From Sulfolobus islandicus Y.N.15.51 (GTDB lineage Archaea; Thermoproteota; Thermoprotei_A; Sulfolobales; Sulfolobaceae), in the NCBI RefSeq assembly GCF_000022485.1, contig NC_012623.1, positions 248,001 to 312,000 on the forward strand: a stretch of 64,000 bases of DNA, read 5' to 3'. Numbering within the stretch: position 1 is the first letter of the stretch; every line of letters begins with the position of its first letter. A program made the translations under genes and the position numbers. Shown piece after piece: positions 9,000 to 17,937 of the stretch. The notes under the pieces are model-generated. The model did not search any database and was not told the DNA's origin. It saw only the letters and a list, made by a program, of their open reading frames with translations.

Positions 9000-10019
9000 G
9001 TGGATAAGGGCAAAATTTGGAATAGGATAGTTATACCGATCCTGGAAAATCTTGTTGCGCCATATTCAGTATTTAAGAGAATCTATATTCAAATAATGCT
9101 ATTAGGTGTAGCAGTACTCATTAATGCAATAGTTTTTGTGAACTACCAGCATCTAGACTGGATTTCCGCAATTTACGCTGGAGTGAATGTAGTAACAACA
9201 GTAGGATTATATTCACCGAACATTTACCAAATGACTTCTACCGAAAAGATAATACTAACGTTGACTATTATCCTTGCGGTAGGATTATATACTAGCATAA
9301 TACAGAGTATTGTAGCTACCTTAATAAGTAGGGTTACATGGAATGACGCAAAAGCTAGATGGAGAGGTAGACATATGAAAGGTCATACTATTTTAATCGG
9401 TAACGGTACTGAAATACTAAGTGCCGTTAGGAGGCTAAATAGACTTGGTGTGGATTACATTGTGTTGACCAGTTCTAAAGACATTGCGAACAATAATAGA
9501 GGAGATGCGGTAATTCTAGGTGATCCTAAGGATGATAATAACTTAATTTCAGCTGGTGTCAATTACGCAAAAAACGCTATAGTCATAATGGAAAACGATA
9601 TGGAAGCTCTATTAATAACACTTAAGCTACAGAAACTTAACCCTCCCCTTAAGGTAATAGTTGCAATTAGGGATTACTCGTTAACTGATATCTTTAAGAC
9701 AGCTGGTGCAGATTTGGTAATACCTAGAGAAGATATTATAGGTAGAATAGCTGCAAGTGCAGCACTCTCAATCAATATTGCGGGCTTAATATTTCCAGAA
9801 AGGACTGGAGATATGATAATTGGAATCTTTGAAGTCAAAAAAGCGAAGAAGATTAGCGATTTACCTAGTGAAGTAGTTCCGTTGGCTATTATAAGGAATA
9901 ATAAAATAGACCCTTATTTCAATAAGGATACTGAGCTAAAACCTAGAGATCAGTTGATAATCTTAGGAAGTCCGTCGACTTTTCAAAAGGTTAGGGAGCT
10001 ACTAGAATTACCGGATTAA
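9000..10019 (+). CDS. Potassium channel-like protein with cytosolic TrkA-N (RCK) domains
   Basis: The 339-residue protein has two N-terminal membrane helices around residues 25-48 and 80-105 with a pore loop between them, then a cytosolic TrkA-N nucleotide-binding domain (GHTILIGNGTEILSAVRRL near 128) and a TrkA-C-like end (ISDLPSEVVPLAIIRNNK, LKPRDQLIILGS). This is the architecture of ligand-gated archaeal K+ channels such as MthK. The filter region reads VVTTVGLYSPN, where most K+ channels have TVGYGD, so the ion selectivity may differ. The start is a GTG at 9000 with no ribosome site, consistent with a leaderless transcript. The gene is divergent from the molybdoprotein. Confidence 0.8.
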   Translation: MDKGKIWNRIVIPILENLVAPYSVFKRIYIQIMLLGVAVLINAIVFVNYQHLDWISAIYAGVNVVTTVGLYSPNIYQMTSTEKIILTLTIILAVGLYTSIIQSIVATLISRVTWNDAKARWRGRHMKGHTILIGNGTEILSAVRRLNRLGVDYIVLTSSKDIANNNRGDAVILGDPKDDNNLISAGVNYAKNAIVIMENDMEALLITLKLQKLNPPLKVIVAIRDYSLTDIFKTAGADLVIPREDIIGRIAASAALSINIAGLIFPERTGDMIIGIFEVKKAKKISDLPSEVVPLAIIRNNKIDPYFNKDTELKPRDQLIILGSPSTFQKVRELLELPD

Positions 10020-10198
10020 AATAAGCTTTTCTAAATTTTCCTTAAACTTACTCGCTGGTTTGTCATAAAAATTTTTATCATGATAGATTCTTATTGCGTT
10101 TATATATTATGTTCTAAATTTCAACGTATTCCTATAATATTTTCGCTGTTATTTAATTTTCCGATAATGTTTATAAACTTCTACTTGTATATTATTAT

Positions 10199-10513
10199 AT
10201 GCGAGTTGAACGACGTAAAAGAGGAACAATGGAAATAATGCTTGATATATTGAGGAGTTGTGATCCAGAATGTGGTGTTACAAGGGTAATATATGGTGCG
10301 GGTATAAATTATTCGGTAGCTCAAAAATATTTAGATCAATTAATAAAAGTAGGCGCTTTAAGCATTAAAACTGAAAATGGAAAAAAGATTTATGGAATAA
10401 CTGAAAAGGGTAAATTACTGAGGATGCATATTGAAGAGTTTATAAAGATAAGGGAGAATTTAAATTTAGCTAGAGAGAAAGTCATAGAACTTCTAAAAAC
10501 CAACTTTCGATGA
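10199..10513 (+). CDS. Sso10a-family chromatin protein
   Basis: This 104-residue basic protein is a close match in layout to Sso10a of Sulfolobus. A winged-helix domain holds GTMEIMLDILRSCDPECGVTRVIYGAGIN, AQKYLDQLIKVGAL and IKTENGKKIYGITEKGKLL, followed by a C-terminal helix (EEFIKIRENLNLAREKVIELL) that forms the antiparallel coiled coil of the dimer. Such proteins bind double-stranded DNA without strong sequence specificity and bridge or coat chromosomal DNA. The cysteines in RSCDPECG are a family feature. A TATA-like run lies just upstream of the ATG at 10199, suggesting a leaderless, strongly expressed gene. It stands alone between the channel gene and a convergent gene of the DUF3211 type. 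Confidence 0.9.
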   Translation: MRVERRKRGTMEIMLDILRSCDPECGVTRVIYGAGINYSVAQKYLDQLIKVGALSIKTENGKKIYGITEKGKLLRMHIEEFIKIRENLNLAREKVIELLKTNFR

Positions 10514-10524
10514 ACAATATGAAG

Positions 10525-10938
10525 CTAGAGTTTTCTCTTTATTCTCTCTAATCTAATTTTCTCATCAAATGTTTCCTCCAGTTCATTTAATTTATTGGAT
10601 ATATATACCCTCAGCGGCAAATATATTATATACAAATTCTGGAGTAATATGGTAATATTTATTTTATCCTCAATAGCTTGAATATTTATTTTCCCGGAGA
10701 CACCAGGTGGTCTTTCGAATTCAATAACATGAGTAATATTATAAGAACCTATATATTCTCCACCTTGGAAAATAACTGGTAATCTTCCTATGGCTCCTTC
10801 ACACCTATATAATTTATTAGAATTTAGAAGAAATTTCCTAACTGGCAGAACTAAAGGTATGAAAAATTCTGGATCAGCAAGTATTTTGACTATCGTATCG
10901 GCATCGTGTTTTGTCTTTATTGTCTTCTGCCATTCCAT
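10525..10938 (-). CDS. Conserved Sulfolobales protein, possibly DUF3211 (SRPBCC-like)
   Basis: The 137 residues begin MEWQKTIKTKHDADTIVKILADPEFFIP, which looks like the start of a START/SRPBCC lipid-binding fold (an N-terminal strand and then a helix). Strand-rich sequence follows (YRCEGAIGRLPVIFQGGEYIGSYNITHVIEFE), and the protein ends with a long charged helix (NKLNELEETFDEKIRLERIKRKL). This resembles the DUF3211 proteins of Sulfolobus. No catalytic residues stand out. A function in binding a hydrophobic ligand is only an inference from the fold. It is convergent with the Sso10a gene, ending 11 bases after it, and has its own AT-rich promoter region. Confidence 0.5.
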   Translation of the reverse strand: MEWQKTIKTKHDADTIVKILADPEFFIPLVLPVRKFLLNSNKLYRCEGAIGRLPVIFQGGEYIGSYNITHVIEFERPPGVSGKINIQAIEDKINITILLQNLYIIYLPLRVYISNKLNELEETFDEKIRLERIKRKL

Positions 10939-11058
10939 TATATATTAATGGGATCTCGTGTATAATAAAGTTTAAACTATAATGTATAATATAATCTTTT
11001 AATACATTTCAATTTTAGTATTGTACTCATCTATTACTTAACTCTTTTTCTTAAGTTC

Positions 11059-11994
11059 CTAATAAGCCTTATCAAACTCCTCATTTACTAAGCTTAATAT
11101 ATTATTGAGTTGATTTATATCATTAAAATGTAAAATTACAGTGAAAACGTTTGTACCTCCATTTTTTCCCGTAAAATAAATTTCTGGTAATCCGATTTTC
11201 ATTTTTGAGAAGGAGTTATTAATATAAGCCCTTGCCAAATTAAGTAAGTCATTAGCCGGAACGTCTGCATTAACTAATAATTGATAAGGATATGTTAAGG
11301 AGTGTTCAGATTCCAATTTTTGAAATACAGTATTTCCCAGAAACGCTGAATTAGGTATCTTAATAACATTTCCATTAATTGTCTTAACTTCAGTGAAGAG
11401 TAGTGATATCTTATTAATCTCTCCGATTATTGGGTTTCCCCATATCCATGATATTAATGAAACGGAATCGTTTAGCCTTATTGTCCTACTAGAAGTCACT
11501 AATATTCCGGATAGTATATTTTGTGCAATCGTTTGGACTGCCAAACCAATTACAATACCACCTACAGCTCCACCGACTAATACTCCAGTTAAGTTTACTT
11601 TTAATGCTGCTAGTATTACAAGAACGAGAACCGTATAAAATATAATGTCAAGAGCGACTTTTATACTAGACGCTGTACTTTTCTCTAATTTTGTCAGTAA
11701 TTGACTGTAAATTAAACCTTGTAAAATTCTTATAATGTAAAAACCACCTATGGCTATTATAATAACCGTTATTGCTGTAAAGGCGTCAGAGGTATAGGTG
11801 AATATTTTAGGGAAGTAAAATGTTAATGCTTTTAAAATTACATTGGCTAAATAGTCTACGAGGGCTAAAATTACTAGAGTGAAAAGAATTTTTATGAAGG
11901 GCTTATAGTCCATAGTATAAAACTTTAAATCATGAGTAATAAGCGTTATCAAAGTATTTCCCGGAATTATTGAATATAAGCCAACTAATATCAT
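11059..11994 (-). CDS. MscS-family mechanosensitive channel
   Basis: The 311-residue protein has four to five membrane helices. The pore helix is rich in Gly and Ala (LVGGAVGGIVIGLAVQTIAQNILSGILV, written here in parts of one segment near residues 137-163), which is the MscS signature. The cytoplasmic beta domain follows (TIRLNDSVSLISWIWGNPIIGEINKISLLFTEVKTINGNVIKIPNS), then the alpha/beta C-terminal domain. These channels open when membrane tension rises and release solutes on osmotic downshift. The gene appears to be monocistronic, with about 120 bases before the next gene upstream of its start region at 12000. Length and motifs fit the short MscS type. Confidence 0.88.
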   Translation of the reverse strand: MILVGLYSIIPGNTLITLITHDLKFYTMDYKPFIKILFTLVILALVDYLANVILKALTFYFPKIFTYTSDAFTAITVIIIAIGGFYIIRILQGLIYSQLLTKLEKSTASSIKVALDIIFYTVLVLVILAALKVNLTGVLVGGAVGGIVIGLAVQTIAQNILSGILVTSSRTIRLNDSVSLISWIWGNPIIGEINKISLLFTEVKTINGNVIKIPNSAFLGNTVFQKLESEHSLTYPYQLLVNADVPANDLLNLARAYINNSFSKMKIGLPEIYFTGKNGGTNVFTVILHFNDINQLNNILSLVNEEFDKAY

Positions 11995-12054
11995 AATAAT
12001 TTAAGAAAATGCTAGGCAAAAATAAAATAGCAAAAAACATTACTATATATAGAA

Positions 12055-12114
12055 TCCCATGAAGATTGAGAATGAAGGTCGTGTCAGCGGCCGACTATGA
12101 GACTCTTCATGGGA
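12055..12114 (-). repeat. Perfect 11-bp inverted repeat over the end of a gene
   Basis: TCCCATGAAGA at 12055-12065 and TCTTCATGGGA at 12104-12114 are exact inverted copies separated by 38 bases that include the GC-rich stretch GTCAGCGGCCGAC. The downstream arm lies inside the last codons of the 545-residue membrane protein gene (stop at 12084-12086) and the other arm lies after the stop. On the minus strand the hairpin is followed about 20 bases later by T-rich sequence. It could be a transcription terminator, an mRNA-stability structure or a small RNA; the sequence alone does not decide. Confidence 0.5.
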
Positions 12115-13721
12115 GTTTTTTCAAAAATCAATAAGATAAAAGGTAAGATAAGGAAGAATAAGCTTACAAAGAACAGTTCATGTATTAAAGTTGTGAGAGA
12201 GTTCTGGGAAATATTACTCGTAAGCTCAAGAAAACCATTGTAATTCTTAGAATTAGTCCAATATCCCGAATACGGTAATGAGACTACAAAAGGTGGTTTA
12301 TCACCATAAATTCTAATCTCTACATCGGAAATGCTATAGTTCCTAACTGAGCTTCCATTTAAGTAATGTGCTAGCCCAGTGAAATTCTCATTATAGTAAA
12401 CTAGAACTGGACCAAATGTCTTCACTAGTCTTAATCCGGTATAATTTATCTGTGATGCCGAAATGAGATATTTCATTCCGTAGAAAGGATTTGTAAGATT
12501 ATGAATAAAGCTAGGATTGTAAATGAAGCCACTAAAGCCTGGTAAATATTGCAAGCACTGGTACTGTGTCGCTAAAGAGTAAACATTATTTGGATTGTTT
12601 TGAGATAAGTAATCATAGAGTTCATAATACCACGTAGGCATTGGTTGTGGTTTAAAAGAGAAGATTGAATAAGTTGTGGCTTGTAGACCTCCGGTATTGA
12701 CAAGAAGCACTATTAATAGTAATGAAAGTAAAGGTATTATGAATTCCCTAGTCCTCTTTAAGTAAAACAAACTTAGGTCTAAAAGACCAAAACTTAACAA
12801 GTATACTTTAGTTTGAAAAGTTGTTATTGAAGCAAGCAACGCAGAAATGATTGGAATATTAAGTTGAAAGTTCTGTAAAATAGCATAAATTATAAGCAGT
12901 AATCCTACCGATGTAATTGTAGCTAACGCGTACTTATTCTTATAAATAAATGCAGTCGTTATTACAATCGTGAATAAAAGTGACGATACTATCGTAGAAT
13001 AATAGGCTAGCCCTAATCTCACTAGAGTATTCGATGGTGAAATCAATACGTTAGGAACGACGCCAATGTATAGATAAATTTCCCATGAGAGTTCTGATAG
13101 AAATCCCAGAAGATCAGCTAAAATAGGATAAAGAAAAAATAGGTATTTTTTCTCCTTGATGGATAATAGGATAAAGGGTAATTGGAAAAAGAAAGAGAAG
13201 AGGAACATTTGAAAGAAGAAGATCTGACCTATTACCTCTACAATGCCCAAATAAATGAGATATTTGAATTTATTCTTTACGTCATATAACATCTTGTGCG
13301 TAAGATAATACACTAATGGTTGTAATGAGTAAACTAAAAGTATACTTTCACCATCTCCAGTATAAAATATTGAAATGGAAATAGGGTTTAATGTGAAGAT
13401 CAAGGGTAAAATTAATCTTTTAAATAAATCACCTTTCCTTCCTAACGTAAAATAGATCGAAATTGGTGCTATTAAGAAGGCGAGAAAGTTTAATGTTTTT
13501 ATTAAATTGTTCTCACCCATCAAGAGGGATAAATAATATTGTATTGTGGCTGACGGCGTGTATAATCCCGGATTAGTTGGAGGAAGTATTGTAGTATCTC
13601 CCAGAGTGTAAGGAGGAGATAGCATGTAATTCCTTAGGGCTATTAAAAATACTAGTACAAATACTGATAGATAAATTATATCATCTTTTTTTACTAGTCC
13701 TTTTGGGTGCATTAAAATCAC
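12084..13721 (-). CDS. Polytopic membrane protein (545 aa), Sulfolobales type
   Basis: I do not recognise a defined family. The protein has roughly eleven to thirteen membrane helices. A short loop early on (SPPYTLGDTTILPPTNPGLYTPSATIQYYLSLLMG) and a longer extracytoplasmic domain at about residues 355-490 (rich in Asn-X-Ser/Thr sites, for example NYTGL and NGSSVRNYS) recall the layout of GT-C-type glycosyltransferases and related lipid-linked sugar enzymes, but I cannot point to a catalytic DXD or similar motif. The N-terminus overlaps the small membrane protein upstream by 41 bases; the ATG at 13712 (MHPKGLVKKDD) is the likelier start. It lies downstream of the membrane-anchored AAA ATPase on the same strand. 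Confidence 0.6.
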   Translation of the reverse strand: MILMHPKGLVKKDDIIYLSVFVLVFLIALRNYMLSPPYTLGDTTILPPTNPGLYTPSATIQYYLSLLMGENNLIKTLNFLAFLIAPISIYFTLGRKGDLFKRLILPLIFTLNPISISIFYTGDGESILLVYSLQPLVYYLTHKMLYDVKNKFKYLIYLGIVEVIGQIFFFQMFLFSFFFQLPFILLSIKEKKYLFFLYPILADLLGFLSELSWEIYLYIGVVPNVLISPSNTLVRLGLAYYSTIVSSLLFTIVITTAFIYKNKYALATITSVGLLLIIYAILQNFQLNIPIISALLASITTFQTKVYLLSFGLLDLSLFYLKRTREFIIPLLSLLLIVLLVNTGGLQATTYSIFSFKPQPMPTWYYELYDYLSQNNPNNVYSLATQYQCLQYLPGFSGFIYNPSFIHNLTNPFYGMKYLISASQINYTGLRLVKTFGPVLVYYNENFTGLAHYLNGSSVRNYSISDVEIRIYGDKPPFVVSLPYSGYWTNSKNYNGFLELTSNISQNSLTTLIHELFFVSLFFLILPFILLIFEKTPMKSLIVGR

Positions 13722-13875
13722 CGAGATACAGTGCTAATAGTAAAGCCAAGAAATATATAAGGGACGAATAGAGAAGGAAAGGATACGAGACCAGTTTAAT
13801 ACTATACAGAAGCATAGCCTCCAGTAGGAGTAAAAATAGAGAGAAACCAATGAGCACTTTGATCCAGTTTTGCAC
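13681..13875 (-). CDS. Small two-helix membrane protein
   Basis: The 64 residues consist of two hydrophobic helices (about residues 5-30 and 32-52) followed by a basic tail (GDFNAPKRTSKKR). Its end overlaps the start of the 545-residue membrane protein in another frame, so the two are likely translated together. It begins 43 bases after the AAA ATPase start side of the cluster ends upstream, and the same-strand arrangement suggests a three-gene transcript of ATPase, small membrane protein and large membrane protein, read from 15676 downwards with the ATPase first. Function is unknown. Confidence 0.5.
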   Translation of the reverse strand: MQNWIKVLIGFSLFLLLLEAMLLYSIKLVSYPFLLYSSLIYFLALLLALYLGDFNAPKRTSKKR

Positions 13876-13918
13876 GCTATTATCTTAATTGTTTTGGGAT
13901 TAAACTTTTTCCCAAACC

Positions 13919-15676
13919 TTATCTTCTTTCAAATCCGAATTTCTCGTACATCATCAACGTTTGTCTATCTAAGCTCGTTTTTACTCTATTCAATACGTTC
14001 ATGAAATCCTCCAGTTTTACTTCGGTCCTCAAATTACCACTAATTGAGGCCTCTTTTAATAAATTCCTCTTTACCTCCTCCACAACTAGTTTTAAATCTG
14101 CTGGGGTGTAATTCTCAGTAAGCTCAGCAACTTTAGAAATAATATTTTTGCTAATAATCAAATCCTTAATAAGAACTTGTAATATTTTCTCTCTCCCATC
14201 CTTATCTGGCGGAGGTACATAAATTATCTTATCAAATCTGCCAGCCCTTAATATTGCGGGGTCTAAGTCCCAAGGTCTATTAGTTGCACCAACAACTATT
14301 ACATTATGAATTTCCCTCAAACCATCCATTTGCCTTAATAATTCCGTCAATGCATTTCTCCACTCATTAGCCATTCTATTCCTCGCTATCATATCTATCT
14401 CATCAATGAATATTATTGCTGGGGCATTATCTAGGGCAACATAGAATTTCTCAGCTATAATCTTTGGGGCATCTAGAGGACCTGCACTACTGACCTCTTC
14501 TCCAGACAGTTCTATGAAATTGAACCTCAGATCATTAGCTAGGGCCTTAGCAATACTAGTTTTTCCGGTCCCGGGTGGACCATATAACAGTATACCTTTA
14601 ACCGGATATATTCCCAGTTTCTCTGCAAACTCCTTGCTGGTTATGGGTAATACTATGGACTCCCTTATTATCCTCTTAACCTCTTCTAAATCCCCTAAAT
14701 CGTTCCAAGAAATGTTAGGAACACCATAAGTCTTTATAATTAGCTTACTCCTCTCGTACTTTCTAGCAACATTTTCAAATTTAATTATAGTTGAAAGTTG
14801 AATAGAGGGTTTATAATTCCCAATCTCCCGTAGAAAATCCTCAGTATTTGGACTATTATTCTTACTTAGTACCTTATCGACAACGTTCTTAATGTCTGCA
14901 GGAGAAAATCTCTCACTCCTCTTTGCCAATAAGGAATAATCAATATCCTCTCTCTTTATATAACCCCTCCATATCTCCTCTCTACTCTTCTCATCCGGTA
15001 ATGCTACGTAAATTACTTCGTCAAATCTCCCAGGTCTTAAAAACGCTTCATCAATTTCCTGAGGTACATTCGTTGCTCCAATTATTATCACCCTTAAGCT
15101 CTTATCATGTAAATCTTGAAGTCTCATTAACATTATATTTACTAACCTATGAGTAACCTCATGCAAATCACTTTGCCTACTCATAGCTAGGCTATCCAAT
15201 TCGTCTATAAACACAACAGCTGGTGTGTTCATTTCCACTTGATCGAAGAAATTATCTAACAAGAGTTCACTTTCACCATACCACTTACTCAATATTTTAC
15301 TTGGTCTTAACTCAAAGTAAGCCCAGCCTAATTTATTCGCTAAGGCCTTCGCTATTGTTGTTTTACCAGTTCCAGGAGGGCCAAAGAGTATAACCCCATA
15401 TGCCCTTCCATCTTGAACCATTTTAGCTATCTCTTCTAATCTCATTTTAACTTCTTTCAAATCATACACTTCATCCCATCTAATATTAGGAATATAGATC
15501 TTAGGTCTTCTACTTCTAGTAGTATTCCCTATCATCATCCTCCTTGAGAAATAAAACCAGAAAATTAATGGAACTAGAAAAAATAATATTGTTAGTATTA
15601 TCTCTAAGACAAGCTGTATGGTATTATTGCTCAATCCTATAAGTATACTAGAGTTATTAGAAGACACTGTCGACAT
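13919..15676 (-). CDS. Membrane-anchored double AAA+ ATPase (Cdc48-like modules)
   Basis: The 585-residue protein has an N-terminal membrane helix (about residues 20-45) followed by a basic stretch (SRRMMIG) and two complete AAA modules. The first has GPPGTGKTTIAKAL, VVFIDELDSLA and RPGRFDEV. The second has GPPGTGKTSIAKAL, IIFIDEIDMIA and RAGRFDKI. The modules resemble those of the Cdc48/VAT unfoldase, but the usual N-terminal substrate-binding domain of Cdc48 is replaced by the membrane anchor. An ATP-driven unfoldase acting on membrane or envelope-associated proteins is inferred. All Walker and arginine-finger residues are present, so both rings should hydrolyse ATP. It is the first gene before two membrane proteins on the same strand. 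Confidence 0.85.
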   Translation of the reverse strand: MSTVSSNNSSILIGLSNNTIQLVLEIILTILFFLVPLIFWFYFSRRMMIGNTTRSRRPKIYIPNIRWDEVYDLKEVKMRLEEIAKMVQDGRAYGVILFGPPGTGKTTIAKALANKLGWAYFELRPSKILSKWYGESELLLDNFFDQVEMNTPAVVFIDELDSLAMSRQSDLHEVTHRLVNIMLMRLQDLHDKSLRVIIIGATNVPQEIDEAFLRPGRFDEVIYVALPDEKSREEIWRGYIKREDIDYSLLAKRSERFSPADIKNVVDKVLSKNNSPNTEDFLREIGNYKPSIQLSTIIKFENVARKYERSKLIIKTYGVPNISWNDLGDLEEVKRIIRESIVLPITSKEFAEKLGIYPVKGILLYGPPGTGKTSIAKALANDLRFNFIELSGEEVSSAGPLDAPKIIAEKFYVALDNAPAIIFIDEIDMIARNRMANEWRNALTELLRQMDGLREIHNVIVVGATNRPWDLDPAILRAGRFDKIIYVPPPDKDGREKILQVLIKDLIISKNIISKVAELTENYTPADLKLVVEEVKRNLLKEASISGNLRTEVKLEDFMNVLNRVKTSLDRQTLMMYEKFGFERR

Positions 15677-15861
15677 ACATTTTAATTTTACCTCTCAAAC
15701 TTTTTATCTTTATATGATCCGAGACTTTCTAACTTTATAAAGAAGTGACTAACAAAGAGAAAAGCTAGTTTAATATCTAAGTTATCAAGAACAAAAGTCT
15801 ATAGTTACTTCACGATACTTATTTAGTAAACTATTTTTCTCAACTAGGAAACTCTTATCAC

Positions 15862-16563
15862 ATGAAATTAATAGAAATAACAAGGGATGAGATAAGGGAG
15901 GATCTAGTCGGATTAGTGCCAGTTGGAAGTATAGAACAACATGGCCCCCACTTGCCAATGGGTACTGATAGTATAATTTCGGAAAATGTAGCTTCTAAAG
16001 CAGAGGAAAAATTAAAGGAGACTACGCTACTCTTTCCCACAGTATATTATGGTGTATCTTTAGAACACAAGGGTTTTCCTTTCATCTCTTTATCCTTTCA
16101 AACCGCAATCTCGTTCTTTAATGATTTACTTGAAAGCATTTTCAAGGATTTGGGACTAAGGAGGATAATCATAGTCAATGGTCATGGCGGGAATTCCTAT
16201 TTTCTTCCATTAGTTCAAAGGGAATTTAATATGAAATATAGCAATGCTAAAGTAATGATTTTCAACATATTTGGTGAAGAGGAGAAACTGCTATTCAACG
16301 TAAATGATCTTCACGCTGGTACAGTAGAAACGTCAAAAATATACGCAATAGATAAGAGAGTAGTGAGGTTAAATAAAATAGAAGAGATAAAAAGTTATGA
16401 TGTTAGAGATGGAGTATTCGTTTATTATTCAACTAAGGAAGCTAATCAATTCGGAGTACTTAATGATGGAAAACCGATCCGAATTGATGAAGAACTTGGT
16501 AAAAAGATCTTAGCTGATACCGTGAATAAGTTAATATGGTTGATATTGAACTTTAAGGTATGA
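15862..16563 (+). CDS. Creatininase-family metal-dependent amidohydrolase
   Basis: The 233 residues match the creatininase fold. The metal site is made by LVPVGSIEQHGPHLPMGTDS near residue 18 (E, H and D ligands), and GVSLEHKGFP, VNGHGGNSYFLP and NDLHAGTVETS (HAG-x-x-ETS) follow at the usual places. Length is typical. In archaea such enzymes include the formamide hydrolases of riboflavin/F420 biosynthesis (ArfB type), so hydrolysis of an amide bond in cofactor metabolism is possible; creatinine itself is unlikely. The next gene starts 4 bases before this one ends, which indicates co-translation with a small metallopeptidase-like protein. Confidence 0.88.
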   Translation: MKLIEITRDEIREDLVGLVPVGSIEQHGPHLPMGTDSIISENVASKAEEKLKETTLLFPTVYYGVSLEHKGFPFISLSFQTAISFFNDLLESIFKDLGLRRIIIVNGHGGNSYFLPLVQREFNMKYSNAKVMIFNIFGEEEKLLFNVNDLHAGTVETSKIYAIDKRVVRLNKIEEIKSYDVRDGVFVYYSTKEANQFGVLNDGKPIRIDEELGKKILADTVNKLIWLILNFKV

Positions 16564-16943
16564 TAAAGTATGTTAGGTCTCGAGACGGTGAAGATTTGTT
16601 AAGAGATATTGTTATTATTCTCGGATTAGACTACATTAATTTAGATAGGGTAAGAGTTGTGTACTCCTATGGAGCTAAATCTAAGGCAATAGCTAGAATT
16701 TGGGCAGTCCCCAAAATTGTAATTGAGACTTTTAATTTAGAACCCCTCTACGTAATAGAACTAGTTTCAGAAAGATTTGACAGATTATCCAATGAGGATA
16801 AAATTAAAGTAATGATTCATGAAATACTTCATATCCCATATAAGTTTAGCGGAGGGTTAAGAGCACATGGAAGAAAAGTGAATAGTAGAGAGGTTAATAA
16901 ACTATATAAAAAATATATTAAATTAAAAGAAAAGAGGATTTAA
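16560..16943 (+). CDS. Small putative metallopeptidase (HExxH)
   Basis: This 127-residue protein has a zincin motif, IHEILHIPYKFSGGLRAHG, in which HEILH supplies two histidines and the final histidine 12 residues later is a possible third ligand. The N-terminal half (RVVYSYGAKSKAIARIWAVPKIVIE) resembles small archaeal and phage putative metallopeptidases. It overlaps the creatininase-family gene by 4 bases and so probably belongs to the same transcript. Substrate and role are unknown. No signal peptide is seen, so it should be cytoplasmic. Confidence 0.7.
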   Translation: MIKYVRSRDGEDLLRDIVIILGLDYINLDRVRVVYSYGAKSKAIARIWAVPKIVIETFNLEPLYVIELVSERFDRLSNEDKIKVMIHEILHIPYKFSGGLRAHGRKVNSREVNKLYKKYIKLKEKRI

Positions 16944-17400
16944 TCTAGCCCACTTACTTTACTGGGATAGTTTCAATTACTCTCTGTTTTTTTGCCTTCC
17001 TCTGCTGTATCATAGCTTTCTCATATTTTTCATAACACATAAATGTTATGTTTAACTTGCTATCTTATAAATTTTCATTATTAATGAAATAAGCTTGGTT
17101 ATATACTCTACGTTTTATGCTTATACAAAAAAAAGCAATGTAAGAACTATACTAATTGTTACCTTACGAGCAATTCTTCAAGATTCACAGTATATAATAT
17201 GTATATAATATTATTTTAGGTTTACGGATGCTTTATAGATAGCTTCAATTTTTATCTGATCTAATGCTAAGCTTACTTTTAATCTAACGCTTGATTTTGA
17301 ATTTAATAAAATTTAACGAGCTTGACGCCTAAGAAAATTGAAGGATTCAACAAACCATTAGCTCCACAAAGTTAAAAGGAAGTTTCTTAATATAAACTTA
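16944..17400. other. AT-rich intergenic stretch without a recognisable gene
   Basis: I see no coding frame with family similarity here. The bases just before 17401 contain AATATAAACTTA, a plausible TATA element at a distance that would make the following gene almost leaderless. The rest is low-complexity AT-rich sequence. Confidence 0.5.
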
Positions 17401-17910
17401 ATGTATGAGGTTCTAGATTACAAGGCTGATCCTAGATCTTACGTTTACGTAAAAGTAATGGAGACCCTTACTGAAGGTAAACTAGCTTTAGAAATGCTTA
17501 AAAAGGGAATGATAACTAACGCCTCATCTAAAGCCTTTATTACAGTCAAGGCCATGGTTAGCGCACTAGTTATAAAGAACTTTGATAAAATTGTACAATC
17601 GAAGTCAGAAAAAGAGAAGGACTGGTATGAGAGAGTGGGATACTCGGCACCAACTACTGGTTTAATAGGAATATCTTATGATCTAGAAAAGCTTGGCTAT
17701 GATGTGCAATTAATAGTTAAAACTGCACTTCTCCTTCATTCCTTCTCATATAACGGCTTTGATCCCAATTTTGTAAATTATAAGGATAAAGGAGAAGTAG
17801 AAAGAGATATACTCACTGTAGTGGAGTTCATAAAGCGTAATATTAAAAAATACTTTGAAGATATTTGGGACGAAAAATTAGAAGATAAGCTGAAGGAGCT
17901 TAGCTATTGA
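17401..17910 (+). CDS. PaREP1-like archaeal protein
   Basis: The 169 residues are mostly helical. The start ADPRSYVYVKVMETLTEGKLALEMLKKGMITNASSKAFITVKAMVSALV resembles PaREP1/HEPN-like helical proteins, in which an N-terminal helix pair is followed by a KA..A..L segment. A DWYERVGYSAPTTGLIGISYDLEK stretch in the centre is also typical. These families are found near mobile elements in crenarchaea, and their biochemical role is unsettled. The gene sits at the edge of the nested transposon region beginning at 17938. Confidence 0.6.
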   Translation: MYEVLDYKADPRSYVYVKVMETLTEGKLALEMLKKGMITNASSKAFITVKAMVSALVIKNFDKIVQSKSEKEKDWYERVGYSAPTTGLIGISYDLEKLGYDVQLIVKTALLLHSFSYNGFDPNFVNYKDKGEVERDILTVVEFIKRNIKKYFEDIWDEKLEDKLKELSY

Positions 17911-17937
17911 GTCTGACTTCCACAACTATAAATGGGT

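Noticed and set aside
13681-13721. A frameshift joining the 64-residue and the 545-residue membrane proteins
   Set aside because: The overlap has a good ATG (13712) for the larger protein and the smaller one ends in a normal basic tail, so overlapping genes are more likely.
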